A stretch of DNA of 64,000 bases from Areca catechu (lineage: Eukaryota; Streptophyta; Magnoliopsida; Arecales; Arecaceae), in contig CM038047.1 of NCBI GenBank assembly GCA_021397845.1, forward strand, positions 123,734,112-123,798,111, given 5' to 3'. Below are positions 53,513 through 64,000 of this stretch, piece by piece. Position numbers and translations under genes: made by a program. Numbering within the stretch: the stretch's first letter is position 1; the number at the start of each line of letters is the position of its first letter. The notes under the pieces were generated by a model. That model had not been told where the DNA came from, made no database searches, and was given only the letters and a program-made list of their open reading frames with translations.

Positions 53513-54084
53513 CCTCATAGATGTTATTGTATGTTATGTTATGTTATGTTTACATTTTATGTAGTTCCCTTGTTTTATTTCCAGTTTATGCTTGTACTTT
53601 TAGTTCATGTATATCATTTGCTATGTTGTACTGAAACTCCTTATCTATGAAAGTTGTCTCCTAGGTATGAAATTTGCTTCATTACTCTTCTTTTTATCTA
53701 ATTAATACTTTGTTTTGACTAAAGCTCTAATTTAGGGGGAGAAATCCCTTTTAATGTTTAATGATGATGAAAAGGGGAAGTAAGAAAGATATATAAGCAA
53801 CAAATTCAAAATTTTCAAGAATTCACATGTTACTTAAGATAGAAAGAGAAATTATAAAAATCTAACCTTGAAACTCTTGAAACATTGTTGTATGAACAAA
53901 TGAACTAATTCTTTTTCATCTGAATACCAAGTATGAACTTTGTTATACTGTCAATTGTGAAGATGACTTGATGAACTTATTCACACTTTCAGAGCTTTTG
54001 ATACTATGCTTATTTACAATAGTCAAATTTTGTACTTAAATGCTTATATACTCAAAGTTTTGTCATCACCAAAAAGGGGAAGAT
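53513..54084 (+). other. S 3' untranslated region with three polypurine-like tracts
   Basis: TTTAGGGGGAGAAAT (about 53732), GAAAAGGGGAAGTAAG (about 53770) and ACCAAAAAGGGGAAGAT next to the LTR (54068-54084). Several such tracts are a known Sirevirus trait. There is a TATGT repeat near 53526-53550. No gene. Confidence 0.7.
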
Positions 54085-55725
54085 TGTTAGCTTTGGCCCT
54101 TGTTTTTGATGATTTACAAAATGTTGAGTATATGTAAGTACTAATGTTTTAATTGGAGTTATGAATTTTAGGTCACAAGTACTTCAAATTTTTCACTCAA
54201 GAGTATCAAAGTTATGGATATCAAATCAAGATGAATTTCAATGTTCGAGAGGTCTTCATAGCTTGGAATGACTTTAAAATGATCACTTTGGTCTTTATTA
54301 TGAAGAAACTGGAAGTTGATTGGATAAAATTTGAATGTTTCAGAGTTTTGGCATATATTTTGGAAATTGCACAGGGCAAGTGTCGACCTAAGTATCGACT
54401 CACCATGTCGACTCATAAAGCAAGTGTTGACACCTTAAAGACTGGCATACAGAGTTTAGCTAGTACACCAAGTGTCGACCCAAGTATCGACTCACAAGAA
54501 TCAAGTGTCGACTCATAGATCAACTCAAGGCCTGAGAATAGAATTGAACAGAACATGATTTTTGGATCTCAATGAAGTGTCAACTCAAGTATCGACCTAG
54601 GTGTCGACTCATAGGTCGACTCATAGATCGACTCATGGCTGAGACAAGAAAAGGACAGAACATGCCATTCCATTGATTTTTGCCTATTGCTGATCAAAGT
54701 TTTGACCCAAGTATTGATTCACAGTTCCAAGTGTTGACTCACAGGTCGACTTATAGCTTGAGACCAGAAGTGTAGTAGAATGTTGAAAACTCAAATTTAC
54801 ACTTGATGTCAACCCAAGTGTCGACCTAAGTATCAACTCATAGATCGACTCATAAACAAATCAAGTGTTGACACTTAGGGTAACGACTAGTTTTCCAGAA
54901 GTTTAGAATTAATTCCAAATGGCTAGATTCTTTATTATAATAGTCTCCGACAGCTTTTTGGTGGTTTGTGAACTATTTATCACTCACCAAACATATTGAA
55001 TTCTAGAAGAGAACAAGAGACACAAGAGACAAAGATCATCTTTTGAGAAAAGCTTTTGAAAAGACTTAAGTGAGCTTTAAAAAAGATTCTACCTAAAAAA
55101 AAGCCTTCTTTTATGCTATTGAGACTTCAAATCATTAGCCAAAAGTGTGCATTGAAGAGCATCCAAGAAGGAGATAACCATTCAAGAAGAGCTTCAATGA
55201 CATTTATATCTACTCTTTTGAGAGTTCTTTCTTGAGCTTATATCTGTACTTTTTGTTTTACTTATTGTTACTAGTTTCAAAGGTATTGAAACTAGTATTA
55301 AAGGTTGTTGGTGAGCGTAAGGGATAAAACCAACTAGGATTTGACTTGTGAACCCGAATTAAAAATAAGTTGTAAGGATTGTTGGTGAGCCTAGGTGACA
55401 ATACTAATAAGGGTTTGACTTGTGAGCCCTTGAAAACAAGTTGGCTATAATCTTGGATAGATTATAGTAGAAATACCCAAGGAAAAGCTTGGAGAGTGGA
55501 TGTGGGTGCTTGGTTTGCACCGAACTACTATACATCTTGGTGTTTGTGATTGATTGCTCTTCTTTATTTTTTGCTTTGATTTACTCTACATTTACTTTCT
55601 AATTCTACTGCATATTATTTTTGAGCACAATCACTTTGTTACACAAAAATCTTAGTTCAGGACATACTTGCTTAGAATTTAAATTTTTAAGAAACCTAAT
55701 TCACCCCACCTCTTGAGTTGCTACA
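54085..55725 (+). repeat. S 3' LTR (1641 bp) with a GTCGAC repeat array
   Basis: TGTTAGCTTTGGCCCTTG to CCTCTTGAGTTGCTACA. About 54376-54880 holds some twenty copies of AAGTGTCGAC, GTATCGAC and GTCGACTCA words. C3 follows at 55726; CTAGG (55726-55730) may be the target duplication, but its partner is off the window. Confidence 0.82.
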
Positions 55726-57492
55726 CTAGGCAACATAATGGTATAGTCTCACAATGGACTCTACTTGGTACATCACAGCTTAATGGGATATCGAAAAGGA
55801 AAAATAGGATCCTATTGGATATGGTCCAATACATAATGAGCTTCACTAATTTACCCTTATATCTTTAGGGACACGTCCTCATACTATAGCTCATTCTGAA
55901 TAGGGTCCCCTTTAAATCCATTCCTACCCACCATATGAGATGTGGCATGGTAAGAAACTGAGTCTTGATGACATCAGGATTTGGAGATGTTCGGCTCATG
56001 TTAAAATGCAATAGCCAGACAAGTTAGAGGCTAGGTCCACAAGAGCCCATTTTATAGGGCATTCTAAAGAATCATTAAGATACTATTTTTACTTCCTAGT
56101 GAATCAAAATGTGATTGTGAGCTGTAATGCCATATTCTTGAAAAAATAGTCTATCCAAGATGATAGCAGTGGAAGGCAAATTGAGCTCAAAGAGAAGGTC
56201 TCAATCGAGCAATGGTTTGTAGAACCTATTGAACCTATTCTAGCTGAGCCATATATTATAGCTCTACCACCTACACCTTGTAGGTTTAGCAGGGTTTCCC
56301 ATCCTCCTGATAGGTACTTAGGTATGCTTTTAGAGGATGTAGAGGAAATGTTCCTTATGGGAGATATGGATCAAATAGTTGATCTGAAGACCTTTGATGA
56401 GGCACTGTCAGACATTGACTTTGAGAAATGGTTGAGTGCTACGAAGTCAAAAATTTACTTGATACACTTGAACCAGGTCTGGACCATGGTGCATCCACCT
56501 AAGGGTATTATACCCATTGGATGTAAATATCTAAAAAAAAAAGGTACAGATGGTATGGTAGAGACCTATAAAGCTGGCTAGTGGCAAAGGAATATGTCAG
56601 CATGAAGGCATTGAATATCATGATACTTTCTTGCAGTAGCCATGCTGAAATTCATTTTCATATTACTTGGCATTATAGCATTTCATTATTATAAAATTTA
56701 GCAGATGGATGTGAAAATGGCATTCCATAGTGGATATCTTAAAGAAGATATCTACATGGAGTAGCCCTTAGGTTTCACTTCCAGTGACGAAGATCACAAA
56801 GTCTACAAGCTACATAGGTCAATTTATGGGCTAAAGCAAGCTTCTTGGAGTTGGAATACTCATTTCAATGATGTGATCAAATCATTTGATTTCATCCAAA
56901 ATGAAAAGGAGCCTTATATTACAAAAAGGTCAGTGGGAGGGCAATGATGTTCTTCATATTATACATGAATGATATCCTCCTAATTGGAAATGATATTCCC
57001 ATGCTAACCTCAGTCAAGGGTTGGTTATGCAAACAATTATCTATGAAAGACCTAGGCAAAGCATCATACATTATGGGAATTAAGGTCTATTAAGATAGAT
57101 GGAATAAGATACTTGGCCTATCAAAAAAAATGTACATAGAGGAATTGTAAAAATGTTCAGCACGGAGAACTCTAAGAGGGAACTTCTATCCCTTAGGCAT
57201 GGCATTGGTCTTTCCAATAAGATGTTTTCCAGTACACCTAAGGAGCTCAAGGAATGAGCAAGATCCCATATGCTTCAGCAAGTGGGAGCCTCATTTATGC
57301 CATGTTATATATACGACCTGATATAGCCCTTACTATAAGTGCTATGAGCAAGTATCAAGCGAATCCAGGTAATGAGCATTGGATAGTTATGAAGAACATC
57401 ATTAAGTACTTGAGAATGACTAAGGATTTCTTTTTAGTCTTTGAAAAAAACTCAAAGTTACAGGTTGAGGGTTACACCAATTTAGACTTTAT
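55726..57492 (+). pseudogene. pol: C3: old copia pol remnant (integrase, RT, RNase H start)
   Basis: In pieces and several frames: integrase end GIVSQWTLLGTSQLNG with the catalytic Glu changed to Lys (ISKRKN), then MVQYIMSFTNLPL. Linker DKLEARSTRAHF with many stops. RT: NQVWTMVHPPKGIIPIGCK (in the open piece 56324-56581), GLKQASWSWN, the catalytic site changed to YMND in LYMNDILLIGND, MSKIPYASASGSLIYAML. RNase H VEGYTNLDF is cut at 57492 by N4. This is the most decayed coding sequence in the window. Confidence 0.88.
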
Positions 57493-59562
57493 TGTGCGGA
57501 CACCAAATGGTGTGATATGCATGATGAGGATGCAAACATGTAACTCTAAAGGAGATTAACCAAAATTTAACTAGCAATTCCTACTTGCATATGAGTGATT
57601 CAACATATAAGATCAAGGAGATCTAAATAAGAAACCCTAAATGCTTATACAAGATTAATTCGCACACAAGTCAAGCTAGCACACAAGTCAAGAGCCCTAT
57701 TTAATGATCCCGATCTATACTAAGTTCAAGCATTGAAATCTCAAGCACAAGGGATTCACTCTTAAGGTTCTCAAATGAAAGATCATACCACATAAGATGG
57801 GCCTTCTAACTTTCTGGTTTGTAGCAAGTAATCCTTCCTCTTGGATCTGGAGCCTAGAGAACCCTGCAACAAAGAAACCAAGATGATTAGAAACTTAATT
57901 AAAAGTGAGAAGATTGATGGAACTCAAAAGGAGAGTTTGTTGGAAATGATCCTTGGCGCCATGGTGGAAGCTTGTGTTGGTGTTGATCTTCTTCTTGAGA
58001 GGATGTCCTTAATTCGCTTTGAAGGAAGAGGATTGCTTGGAAGATGAAGAGTAAAAGAGAAGGATTAGGGAGAAGAAATGGTGGAGGAGAGGAAGAGGTT
58101 CACTTAGGCACAAAGATCCACATAGGCACATAGAAACACATAGAAAAGTGCTGGAAATTTGTATTCACTCATCCATTCTTTACAAGGGGCATCCAAGGCT
58201 TTAAATAAAGCCTTACAAATTTTGAAAATTCAAATCCCTAAACAAGTGGAGTAATATAAGGGGAGAGGGCTGATTTTCTTGCTTGAAATCCTCCTTGGCC
58301 AACTTCCTTGAATTTGAACTTGGGATGGCACCCTCTTGTGGTGAGGTGGCGTGTGAGGTGGCATGTGGTCCCCTCTTGACGTGGCATGTGGTCCCAAGTT
58401 GAGGTGGCGCAAGTGATGTGGCATGTGGTCCCCAATTGAGTTGGCTTTGGTCTTGATTTGGGGTATACATTGTGAGTCTTCTTTAGGCTTGATGCTAGTT
58501 GACCCATTTGGATTGGACTAAGACTAGACCCGACATGGACTCGACTTACATGATTATTTTGGACTCAAAAGAAAGATTACAGGACCCAACATGGACTCGA
58601 CTTACATGATTCTTTTGGACTCAAAATAAAGAAAGGTTACCGGACTCTCTAGTCCAACCATAAAGATTCGGAATGGGCTTGAATTGGTTGGAGTCTCTTT
58701 CTGATTCTGGTGCCCACACCACCAAAGGCACCAGAATAAGGCAGAGGCTTCTCAACCCTCTGTGGATCACTTAATTGACATTCGAGTCCACTGTAATAAA
58801 GCTTAGTCTAGCTGAGTTGTTTTATTTGAGTCCTCTAATTCATCCGCTCATGTTGAGCTAGTTCAGTTCAGTATTAGTCAGCTCATGTCGAGCTAATTTT
58901 ATTATTTTGAGTCCTATCCAAGCATATTGAAGACTCAAGACCACATCATACGAGTGAAGTCCAAGTCCAACCTAATTGAAGACATGGAAGTTGAGCCCAA
59001 ATCCAACTCAACTTGATGACCTGAAGATCCCAGGAGGAGAAAATGAAAACAGGAACAAACCTGAAGCCCTATTCTAGCCAGAAGCAAACTGGGCCAGCCC
59101 AGGCCCAGGAAAAGGAATTAGGGTGCCACTTCTTAGGATTACCCTCCTCTTGGTCGGACACTTATGGTCACCCCCTTGGCCGACCAAGAAAAGGAGAGGG
59201 AGTCCATGTGCTTTAGGGATTTCTACCTAGGTTGCCTTGTATTCCTAGTTAGAGTTTGAAAGGGAGAAGAGTCATATGTAAAGTCTAAAGTGCCCTTACT
59301 TGGGGCCCAAGGTTAAGGGTCTATTTAATGGACCCTAGCCTCTTGTATGAAACTTGATTTTTGATATGAAATAAACCTTGAATTCTTATATTGCTTTGTG
59401 TGATTACCCTGCTGTGTGCATAAAGGGGTTTGAGAGTTCTTCTTCCCTGTGTTTGCTACCATCTTCTTGCCGCCAACCATCCTTCCAGCCCCCTCCAAAA
59501 CTTTCTTTTCTTTGCTATTTTCCTTTGTTTTCTTGATTCTCTTGGAGTCTTCTAACCCCTGA
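57493..59562 (+). repeat. N4: LTR of the N1-like group, interrupted
   Basis: Starts TGTGCGGACACCAAA (57493-57507), is split by a solo LTR, and resumes at 58727 GGCACCAGAATAAGGCAG. It follows the N1 LTR (AACCCTCTGT, TGTTGAGCTAGTTCAG, CTATTTAATGGACCCTAGCC, TTCTTCC) to TCTAACCCCTGA at 59562, where G4 interrupts it. The rest, and any internal part of N4, would lie beyond G4 off the window. Confidence 0.85.
57508..58721 (-). repeat. Solo LTR of the G4 family, minus orientation
   Basis: 1214 bp, TGGTGTGATATGCATG to GTGCCCACACCA on plus. Target duplication CCAAA (57503-57507, 58722-58726). It closely matches 59563-60814 read in reverse. No internal sequence remains. Short frames open in three phases at 58213-58507 come from a GGGACCACATGCCAC repeat. 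Confidence 0.95.
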
Positions 59563-60814
59563 TGGTGCGGGCACCAGAATCAGAAAGAGACTCCAACCAA
59601 TTCAAGCCCATTCCGAATCTTTATGGTTGGACTAGAGAGTCCGGTAACCTTTCTTTATTTTTAGTCCAAAACAATCATGTAAGTCGAGTCCATGTTGGGT
59701 CCTGTAATCTTTCTTTTGAGTCCAAAATAATCATGTAAGTCGAGTCCATATCGGGTCTAGTCTTAGTCCAATCCAAATGGGTCAACTAGCATCAAGCCTA
59801 AAGAAGACTCACAATGTATACCCCAAATCAAGACCAAAGCCAACTCAATTGGGGACCACATGCCACATCACTTGCGCCACCTCAACTTGGGACCACATGC
59901 CACGTCAAGAGGGGACCACATGCCACCTCACACGCCACCTCACCACAAGAGGGTGCCATCCCAAGTTCAAATTCAAGGAAGTTGGCCAAGGAGGATTTCA
60001 AGCAAGAAAATCAGCCCTCTCCCCTTATATTACTCCACTTGTTTAGGGATTTGAAATTTCAAAATTTGTAAGGCTTTATTTAAAGCCTTGGATGCCCCTG
60101 GTAAAGAATTGATGAGTGAATACAAATTTCTAGCACTTTTCTATGTGTTTCTATGTGCCTATGTGGATCTTTGTGCCTAAGTGAACCTCTTCCTCTCCTC
60201 CACCATTTCTTCTCCCTAATCCTTCTCTGTTACTCTTCATCTTCTAAGCAATCCTCTTCCTTCAAAGCGAATTAAGGACATCCTCTCAAGAAGAAGATCA
60301 ACACCAACACAAGCTTCCACCATGGCGCCAAGGATCATTTCCAACAAACTCTCCTTTTGAGTTCCATCAATCTTCTCACTTTTAATTAAGTTTCTAATCA
60401 TCTTGGTTTCTTTGTTGCAGGGTTCTCTAGGCTCCAGATCCAAGAGGAAGGATTACTTGCTACAAACCAGAAAGTTAGAAGGCCCATCTTATGTGGTATG
60501 ATCTTTCATTTGAGAACCTTAAGAGTGAATCCCTTGTGCTTGAGATTTCAATGCTTGAACTCCTAGTATTTTAAGATCGGGATCATTAAATAGGGCTAGC
60601 TTGACTTGTGTGCGAATTCTAATCTTGTCCTATTTCTTTAAGATCTTGATAGTCCTCCTAGCTGGGTTTAAGTATAAGCATTTAGGGTTTCTTATTTAGA
60701 TCTCCTTGATCTTATATGTTGAATCACTCATATGCAAGTAGGAATTGCTAGTTAAATTTTGGTTAATCTCCTTTAGAGTTACATGTTTGCATCCTCATCA
60801 TGCATATCACACCA
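59563..60814 (+). repeat. G4 5' LTR (1252 bp)
   Basis: TGGTGCGGGCACCA (perfect 6-bp stem) to GCATATCACACCA. TATA-like TATTTAAAG at 60077-60085. Contains GGGACCACATGCCAC three times (about 59849-59930). Makes a 1.2-kb inverted repeat with 57508-58721. Confidence 0.94.
59849..59945. repeat. Short repeats GGGACCACATGCCAC in the G4 LTR
   Basis: Three copies spaced about 26-40 bases apart, with CGCCACCTCA words between them. The solo LTR has the same set in reverse at about 58340-58435. Confidence 0.8.
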
Positions 60815-60818
60815 ATCT

Positions 60819-60830
60819 TGGTATCAGAGC
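60819..60830 (+). other. G4 primer binding site
   Basis: TGGTATCAGAGC, four bases after the LTR end. Confidence 0.93.
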
Positions 60831-62148
60831 GTGGTAGAATAAGTTCCTGATTGCATAGCATTAAGTCCTTGAAGTACTTGGATCGGGGGCGTTACCAGGC
60901 TGTCCGGTCTTAGGAGAAAGTAGGGTTTAAACACCCTCTCTTCCCATTCAACGGGGATCTCCTAAGGCGTGTCGGGGTGCCATTGTGATTGACCCGTGAA
61001 AAAGAAAGCCAAAGGACTTTTTAGATTTCATTTGTGAATTTTGTATTGGTCACGTTCTGTTTTTCTGCTTGCTGTATTTTCTGTAGGCTGACTGTAATCC
61101 GCCTGCAACTCCAAAGGCAAGTATCACATTCCTCGTTGGAATATTTTTTTTCCTATTCAATTTTAAGTTATTTATCACCGTTTTAAATTTCAATCTGAGA
61201 AAAAAAGTACAAAAAAAATGAAAATTCCTGCAGTCCATCAGTGTTATTAAGGTTTCTGTTCTGTTCTGTTCCTTTTCATTATCTTCATTTCAGAATCTGC
61301 CTAGAATAGTACAGATTTTATTTTGAAATTTCGTTTCATCTGATATGTCATCTATAAGTTAGGAGTTTTCTGTGATTTTTTTAGATTTTTCTAATATTTT
61401 TTTCTGCACTTATCAACACCACATTTAAACAGCAACACACTACTTCTGCACCTGAAATTTGAAATTTGTATGTATCTCATGGCAAATCAAATTAAGGGCA
61501 TGAAATTGACATAGGGTCAGGATTTCATCACCTGTCCCTAGCCCAAAAATCACCAAATTGCATATCAACCCAATCCCTAACTAAAATTGATTAGACATTA
61601 ATTGCCCTAGTGGGTTAGGAACATCAATTTGGTCGAGTCCGGGTTATTGTCAACTCATTGTGTCAACTAGTCTTGTGTGTGCCCTATTACTTGGTGTCTA
61701 GAATTGGGACTAAGGGCTTGGGTGCTGATCCGTCTATCGGGCCAATTCCACCGGGCCTAGGTAGGCCAGAGACAGGATCTCACACTCCCCTTGTTCTAAA
61801 ACCTGGCCAAGTATAGAGTTACTACAATCTAGCTTGCCACCTTGATTAGGCAACTAGCTTGGAACTCTAGGTCCAGTTCAATTCAATTGGGAAAGCTTGT
61901 GCAACCCATTTCTTCATCTATTATTGGAAGCTGGTGTCAAGGATAGAGGTTAAGTGGCTCAAGCCTAAGCGGTTCTTGTGGTTTTTAATTAGGACCCAGT
62001 GAAAGCTGGGGGAACCTCCCACAGACCCACCTCCTGACTGGCCAGTGGAAGAGAGTAGCTGTTGATTTGATTGTATCTAGTCAACTCAGTTTATTTGGAC
62101 TAACCGGTTTAGAAAACTCATAGTTCGGGTCTGAGTCTAATTGTTTGC
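60831..62148 (+). promoter_or_regulatory. G4 5' leader
   Basis: Near the primer site lie AGGCTGTCCGGTCTTAGGAG and CCCATTCAACGGGGATCTCC. Further on come GGATTTCATCACCTGTCCCTAG, a hairpin CCTAG-TGGG-TTAGG (61606-61619) and two decayed forms of the shared module (about 61675-61800 and 61960-62045, the latter with GTGGTTTTTAATTAGGACC as in G3). No reading frame. Confidence 0.6.
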
Positions 62149-62943
62149 ATGACAACTAGGTCAGGCACACCTTACCACCCTTCACAAGCCCAACCTAGTT
62201 CATCCATGGATACTAGTATGGAAAGCCTTATGAGATCTATGATCGAGAAGATGGACCGTTTGGATGCTAAATTTGGTCAGTTCGAGGAAAGAGTAGGAGC
62301 CCTAGAAGAAGCTAGGTTGACCCCAACTGAACCACCTTCACCCAGATTACCTTCAGTTCATCCTAGAGCCCAATGACAGGAACACACACCTGACCCAATT
62401 CAAAGAAGACCACATCAGGATTATGTTGATCATACTCCAGAGCCACCTCCTAGAAGACCTCACTATGATACTTTTGATCAGGATGATCGGGCCCTAAGGA
62501 ACATCCGTCTAGATGCACCAACCTTTGAGGGAAGCCTAGATCCTAAGGTGTACATAGACTGGGAGGCTGACATGGACCAGTATTTTGACTGGTATGATAT
62601 GTCTGAAGAGAGAAGATTTAAGTTTGCCAGAATCAGACTAGTTCGTCAGGCTCGGTTATATTGGAAAAACGTGAAACGCATATCAAGGCAAAGGGGAGAT
62701 TTACCTATAGCAACATGGAGAGATTTGAAGAGGAAACTTAGAGAGAAATATCTGCCTATGTCTTATCAGCAAAGGTTATTAGATCAGTGGCAACGATTGA
62801 CACAGGGTAACAAGACCGTTTCTGAATATGTTGCTAAGTTTGATGAGTTTGTGATGCGATGCAACGTAGTCGAGTCTGAAGTAGCCACTTTATCAAGGTT
62901 TAGATCAGGGTTGAATGATGATATAAAAGGGAACTGTTTTTAA
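62149..62943 (+). pseudogene. gag: G4 gag
   Basis: MTTRSGTPYHPSQAQPSS at 62149, then a coiled-coil stretch (SLMRSMIEKMDRLDAKFGQF). An in-frame TGA at 62374-62376 follows. After it the same frame goes on with PPPRRPHYD and the Gag core: IRLDAPTFEGSLDPKVYIDW, DQYFDWYDMSEERRFKFAR, REKYLPMSYQQRLLDQWQ, VSEYVAKFDEFVMRCNVVE. It is lost at about 62925-62943 by a one-base change, after which LFLREV is readable in the next frame. Two breaks, otherwise well kept. Confidence 0.9.
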
Positions 62944-63047
62944 GGGAAGTCCATGATTAGATAGGTTTAACCCTCCTATGCCAGGCCTATGAGAGGTTTA
63001 GCTACATTTAGACGAGTAGTAGTCCCACCAATAGAACTCCAGCCTGA

Positions 63048-64000
63048 ATCCAACCCTTAGAACAAGGTCCAGCCTTCCAACCCTTAACCCAAGAAGAAGA
63101 CAAAGGAAAGAGCCCTGAAGTTCGAGGTGAGAGGGAGCGAGTCTGCTATAAGTGTCGTAAACCAGGTCATTTCATGAGCCAATGTCCCTCTAGAGCTTTA
63201 CATATAGGGGAGGCAGAAGAAGGTGAATCAGAACCCCTGGAGAATGATGAAGAGGAGGTTTATGAAGCAGGGGATTGTTTGGCTGATGAATATGAAGGAG
63301 ATGAAGAGAACATAGACTCATCAGATTTTCTAGGAGTTGTGAGATGTATCATGACACAGACCAAGGAGCAAGAAGACTGGCGTAGAACTAGCATCCTACA
63401 CACATTTGTTAGGATAGGAGAAAAGGTCTGTAAAATCATCATCGATAGTGGAAGCTGTGTCAACGCCATTTCCACTAACGCAGCCAAAAGTCTAGGATTA
63501 CCCATTGTACCACATCCCAATCCATATAAGGTGTCCTGGATCGATTCCACTTCTATACCAATCAAGTCAAGATGTCAGGTTCAAGTCCAGCTTCAATCCT
63601 ATCAGGGAAAGATCTGGTGTGATGTGCTTCCTATGGGGGTAAGTAGCATCATCTTAGGCAGGCCATGGCTGTTTGATCATGATGTGACCATCTTTGGTCG
63701 ATCAAACTCCTATGCTTTCAATTTCAATGGCATGAAAATTGTCATTCATCCAACCCAGCCTAAGGATAATGTCAAGAGAGGAGCTAGCAGCTTGAAAGAT
63801 AAGAAGACTGGATTAAATTTAATAGGTGCAAAAGAATTAGAGCAAGATATCATGGAGGGAGCACCTATTTGGGTAGTAGCTGCTAAGGAAATTAAGGACC
63901 ACAGCCCTGTAGAACACCCTCAAGAGGTGGTACAATTATTGAAAGAATTTGAGGATGTGTTTCCAGAAGATCTCCCCGATAACCTTCCACCTTTAAGAGA
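63048..64000 (+). CDS. pol: G4 zinc knuckle, protease and start of RT linker, open to the window end
   Basis: Open frame without ATG constraint from 63048, with no stop before 64000. A complete zinc knuckle CYKCRKPGHFMSQC (from about 63144) and an acidic linker EEEVYEAGDCLADEYEGDEE. Then LGVVRCIMTQTKEQEDWRRT and the aspartic protease KIIIDSGSCVNAIS (DSGS near 63446) with the flap-side ILGRPWL. It ends in LLKEFEDVFPEDLPDNLPP, just before RT. Gag is in another frame, so a frameshift separates them in this copy. The protease and zinc knuckle look functional; RT and beyond are outside the window. Confidence 0.9.
   Translation, partial: MQPLEQGPAFQPLTQEEDKGKSPEVRGERERVCYKCRKPGHFMSQCPSRALHIGEAEEGESEPLENDEEEVYEAGDCLADEYEGDEENIDSSDFLGVVRCIMTQTKEQEDWRRTSILHTFVRIGEKVCKIIIDSGSCVNAISTNAAKSLGLPIVPHPNPYKVSWIDSTSIPIKSRCQVQVQLQSYQGKIWCDVLPMGVSSIILGRPWLFDHDVTIFGRSNSYAFNFNGMKIVIHPTQPKDNVKRGASSLKDKKTGLNLIGAKELEQDIMEGAPIWVVAAKEIKDHSPVEHPQEVVQLLKEFEDVFPEDLPDNLPPLR

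Larger units (their letters stand above)
43809..55725 (+). mobile_element. S: Sirevirus-type copia element, 3' part, interrupted by N3
   Basis: Pieces: RNase H end (43809-44105 and 51194-51256), a post-pol region with an extra ORF (51194-54084) and the 3' LTR (54085-55725). The 5' part lies beyond G3, off the window. The assignment rests on RNase H type, several polypurine-like tracts after pol, and an LTR full of GTCGAC-centred repeats with a TTCACCCCACCTCTTGAGTTG end, all features known from Sireviruses. Confidence 0.8.
59563..64000 (+). mobile_element. G4: Ty3/gypsy chromovirus-like element, 5' part
   Basis: 5' LTR, primer site, leader, gag and the start of pol; continues off the right edge. 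It has the best-preserved pol of the G elements here: the protease frame is open for over 300 codons to the window end. Inserted in the N4 LTR. Confidence 0.92.

Noticed and set aside
58213..58507. Three overlapping open frames, mirrored at 59777-60071.
   Set aside because: All three phases are open because of the GGGACCACATGCCAC repeats inside an LTR; no start context or protein similarity.

Overview
The window is a stretch of flowering-plant nuclear DNA made entirely of LTR retrotransposons inserted into one another. I found no host gene, tRNA, rRNA or CRISPR. Evidence for a plant: Ty1/copia and Ty3/gypsy chromovirus polyproteins, a Sirevirus-type copia element, initiator-methionine-tRNA primer sites (TGGTATCAGAGC), 1.2-2.4 kb LTRs and deamination-style TAG/TGA stops. 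The species cannot be told from the sequence. Names used: G1-G4 = autonomous-type gypsy chromovirus-like copies; N1-N4 = non-autonomous relatives; C1-C3 = copia copies; S = Sirevirus-like element.

Layout: C3 (55726-57492) is the oldest layer seen. S (pieces 43809-44105, 51194-55725) sits in C3. G3 (27413-28708, 40110-43808, minus) sits in the RNase H region of S. N2 (23914-27412, plus) sits in the G3 reverse transcriptase. G2 (21593-23913, minus) sits in N2. G1 (1-5309 and 21488-21592, minus) sits in the G2 leader. C1 (5310-21482, minus, duplicated site ATCAT) sits in the G1 LTR. N1 (6638-12895, plus, CGAGT) sits in the C1 LTR. Separately, C2 (28709-40109, plus, CATTA) sits in G3 gag and carries a solo N1-type LTR (34870-36323, GATTA). 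N3 (44106-51188, minus, GCAAC) sits in S. N4, an LTR starting at 57493, sits in C3 and is cut by a solo G-type LTR (57508-58721, CCAAA) and by G4 (59563 to beyond 64000, plus).

How the parts work together: the G elements carry Gag, zinc knuckle, protease and reverse transcriptase, and presumably supply proteins in trans. N1-N3 lack protease and reverse transcriptase. They keep a Gag-derived protein, the same small scrap of integrase core, the integrase GPY/F tail and a chromodomain. Their LTRs differ, so this looks like an old and successful parasite design. All coding regions seen are broken except the N1 ORF and the G4 protease/pol frame, which is open to the window edge.

Most unusual signals: (1) the repeated deletion design of N1-N3; (2) a 5' leader RNA module shared by gypsy and copia elements; (3) four hairpins in the copia leader with one fixed top sequence and arms that change in a paired way; (4) a palindrome array in S both inside and outside its LTR.
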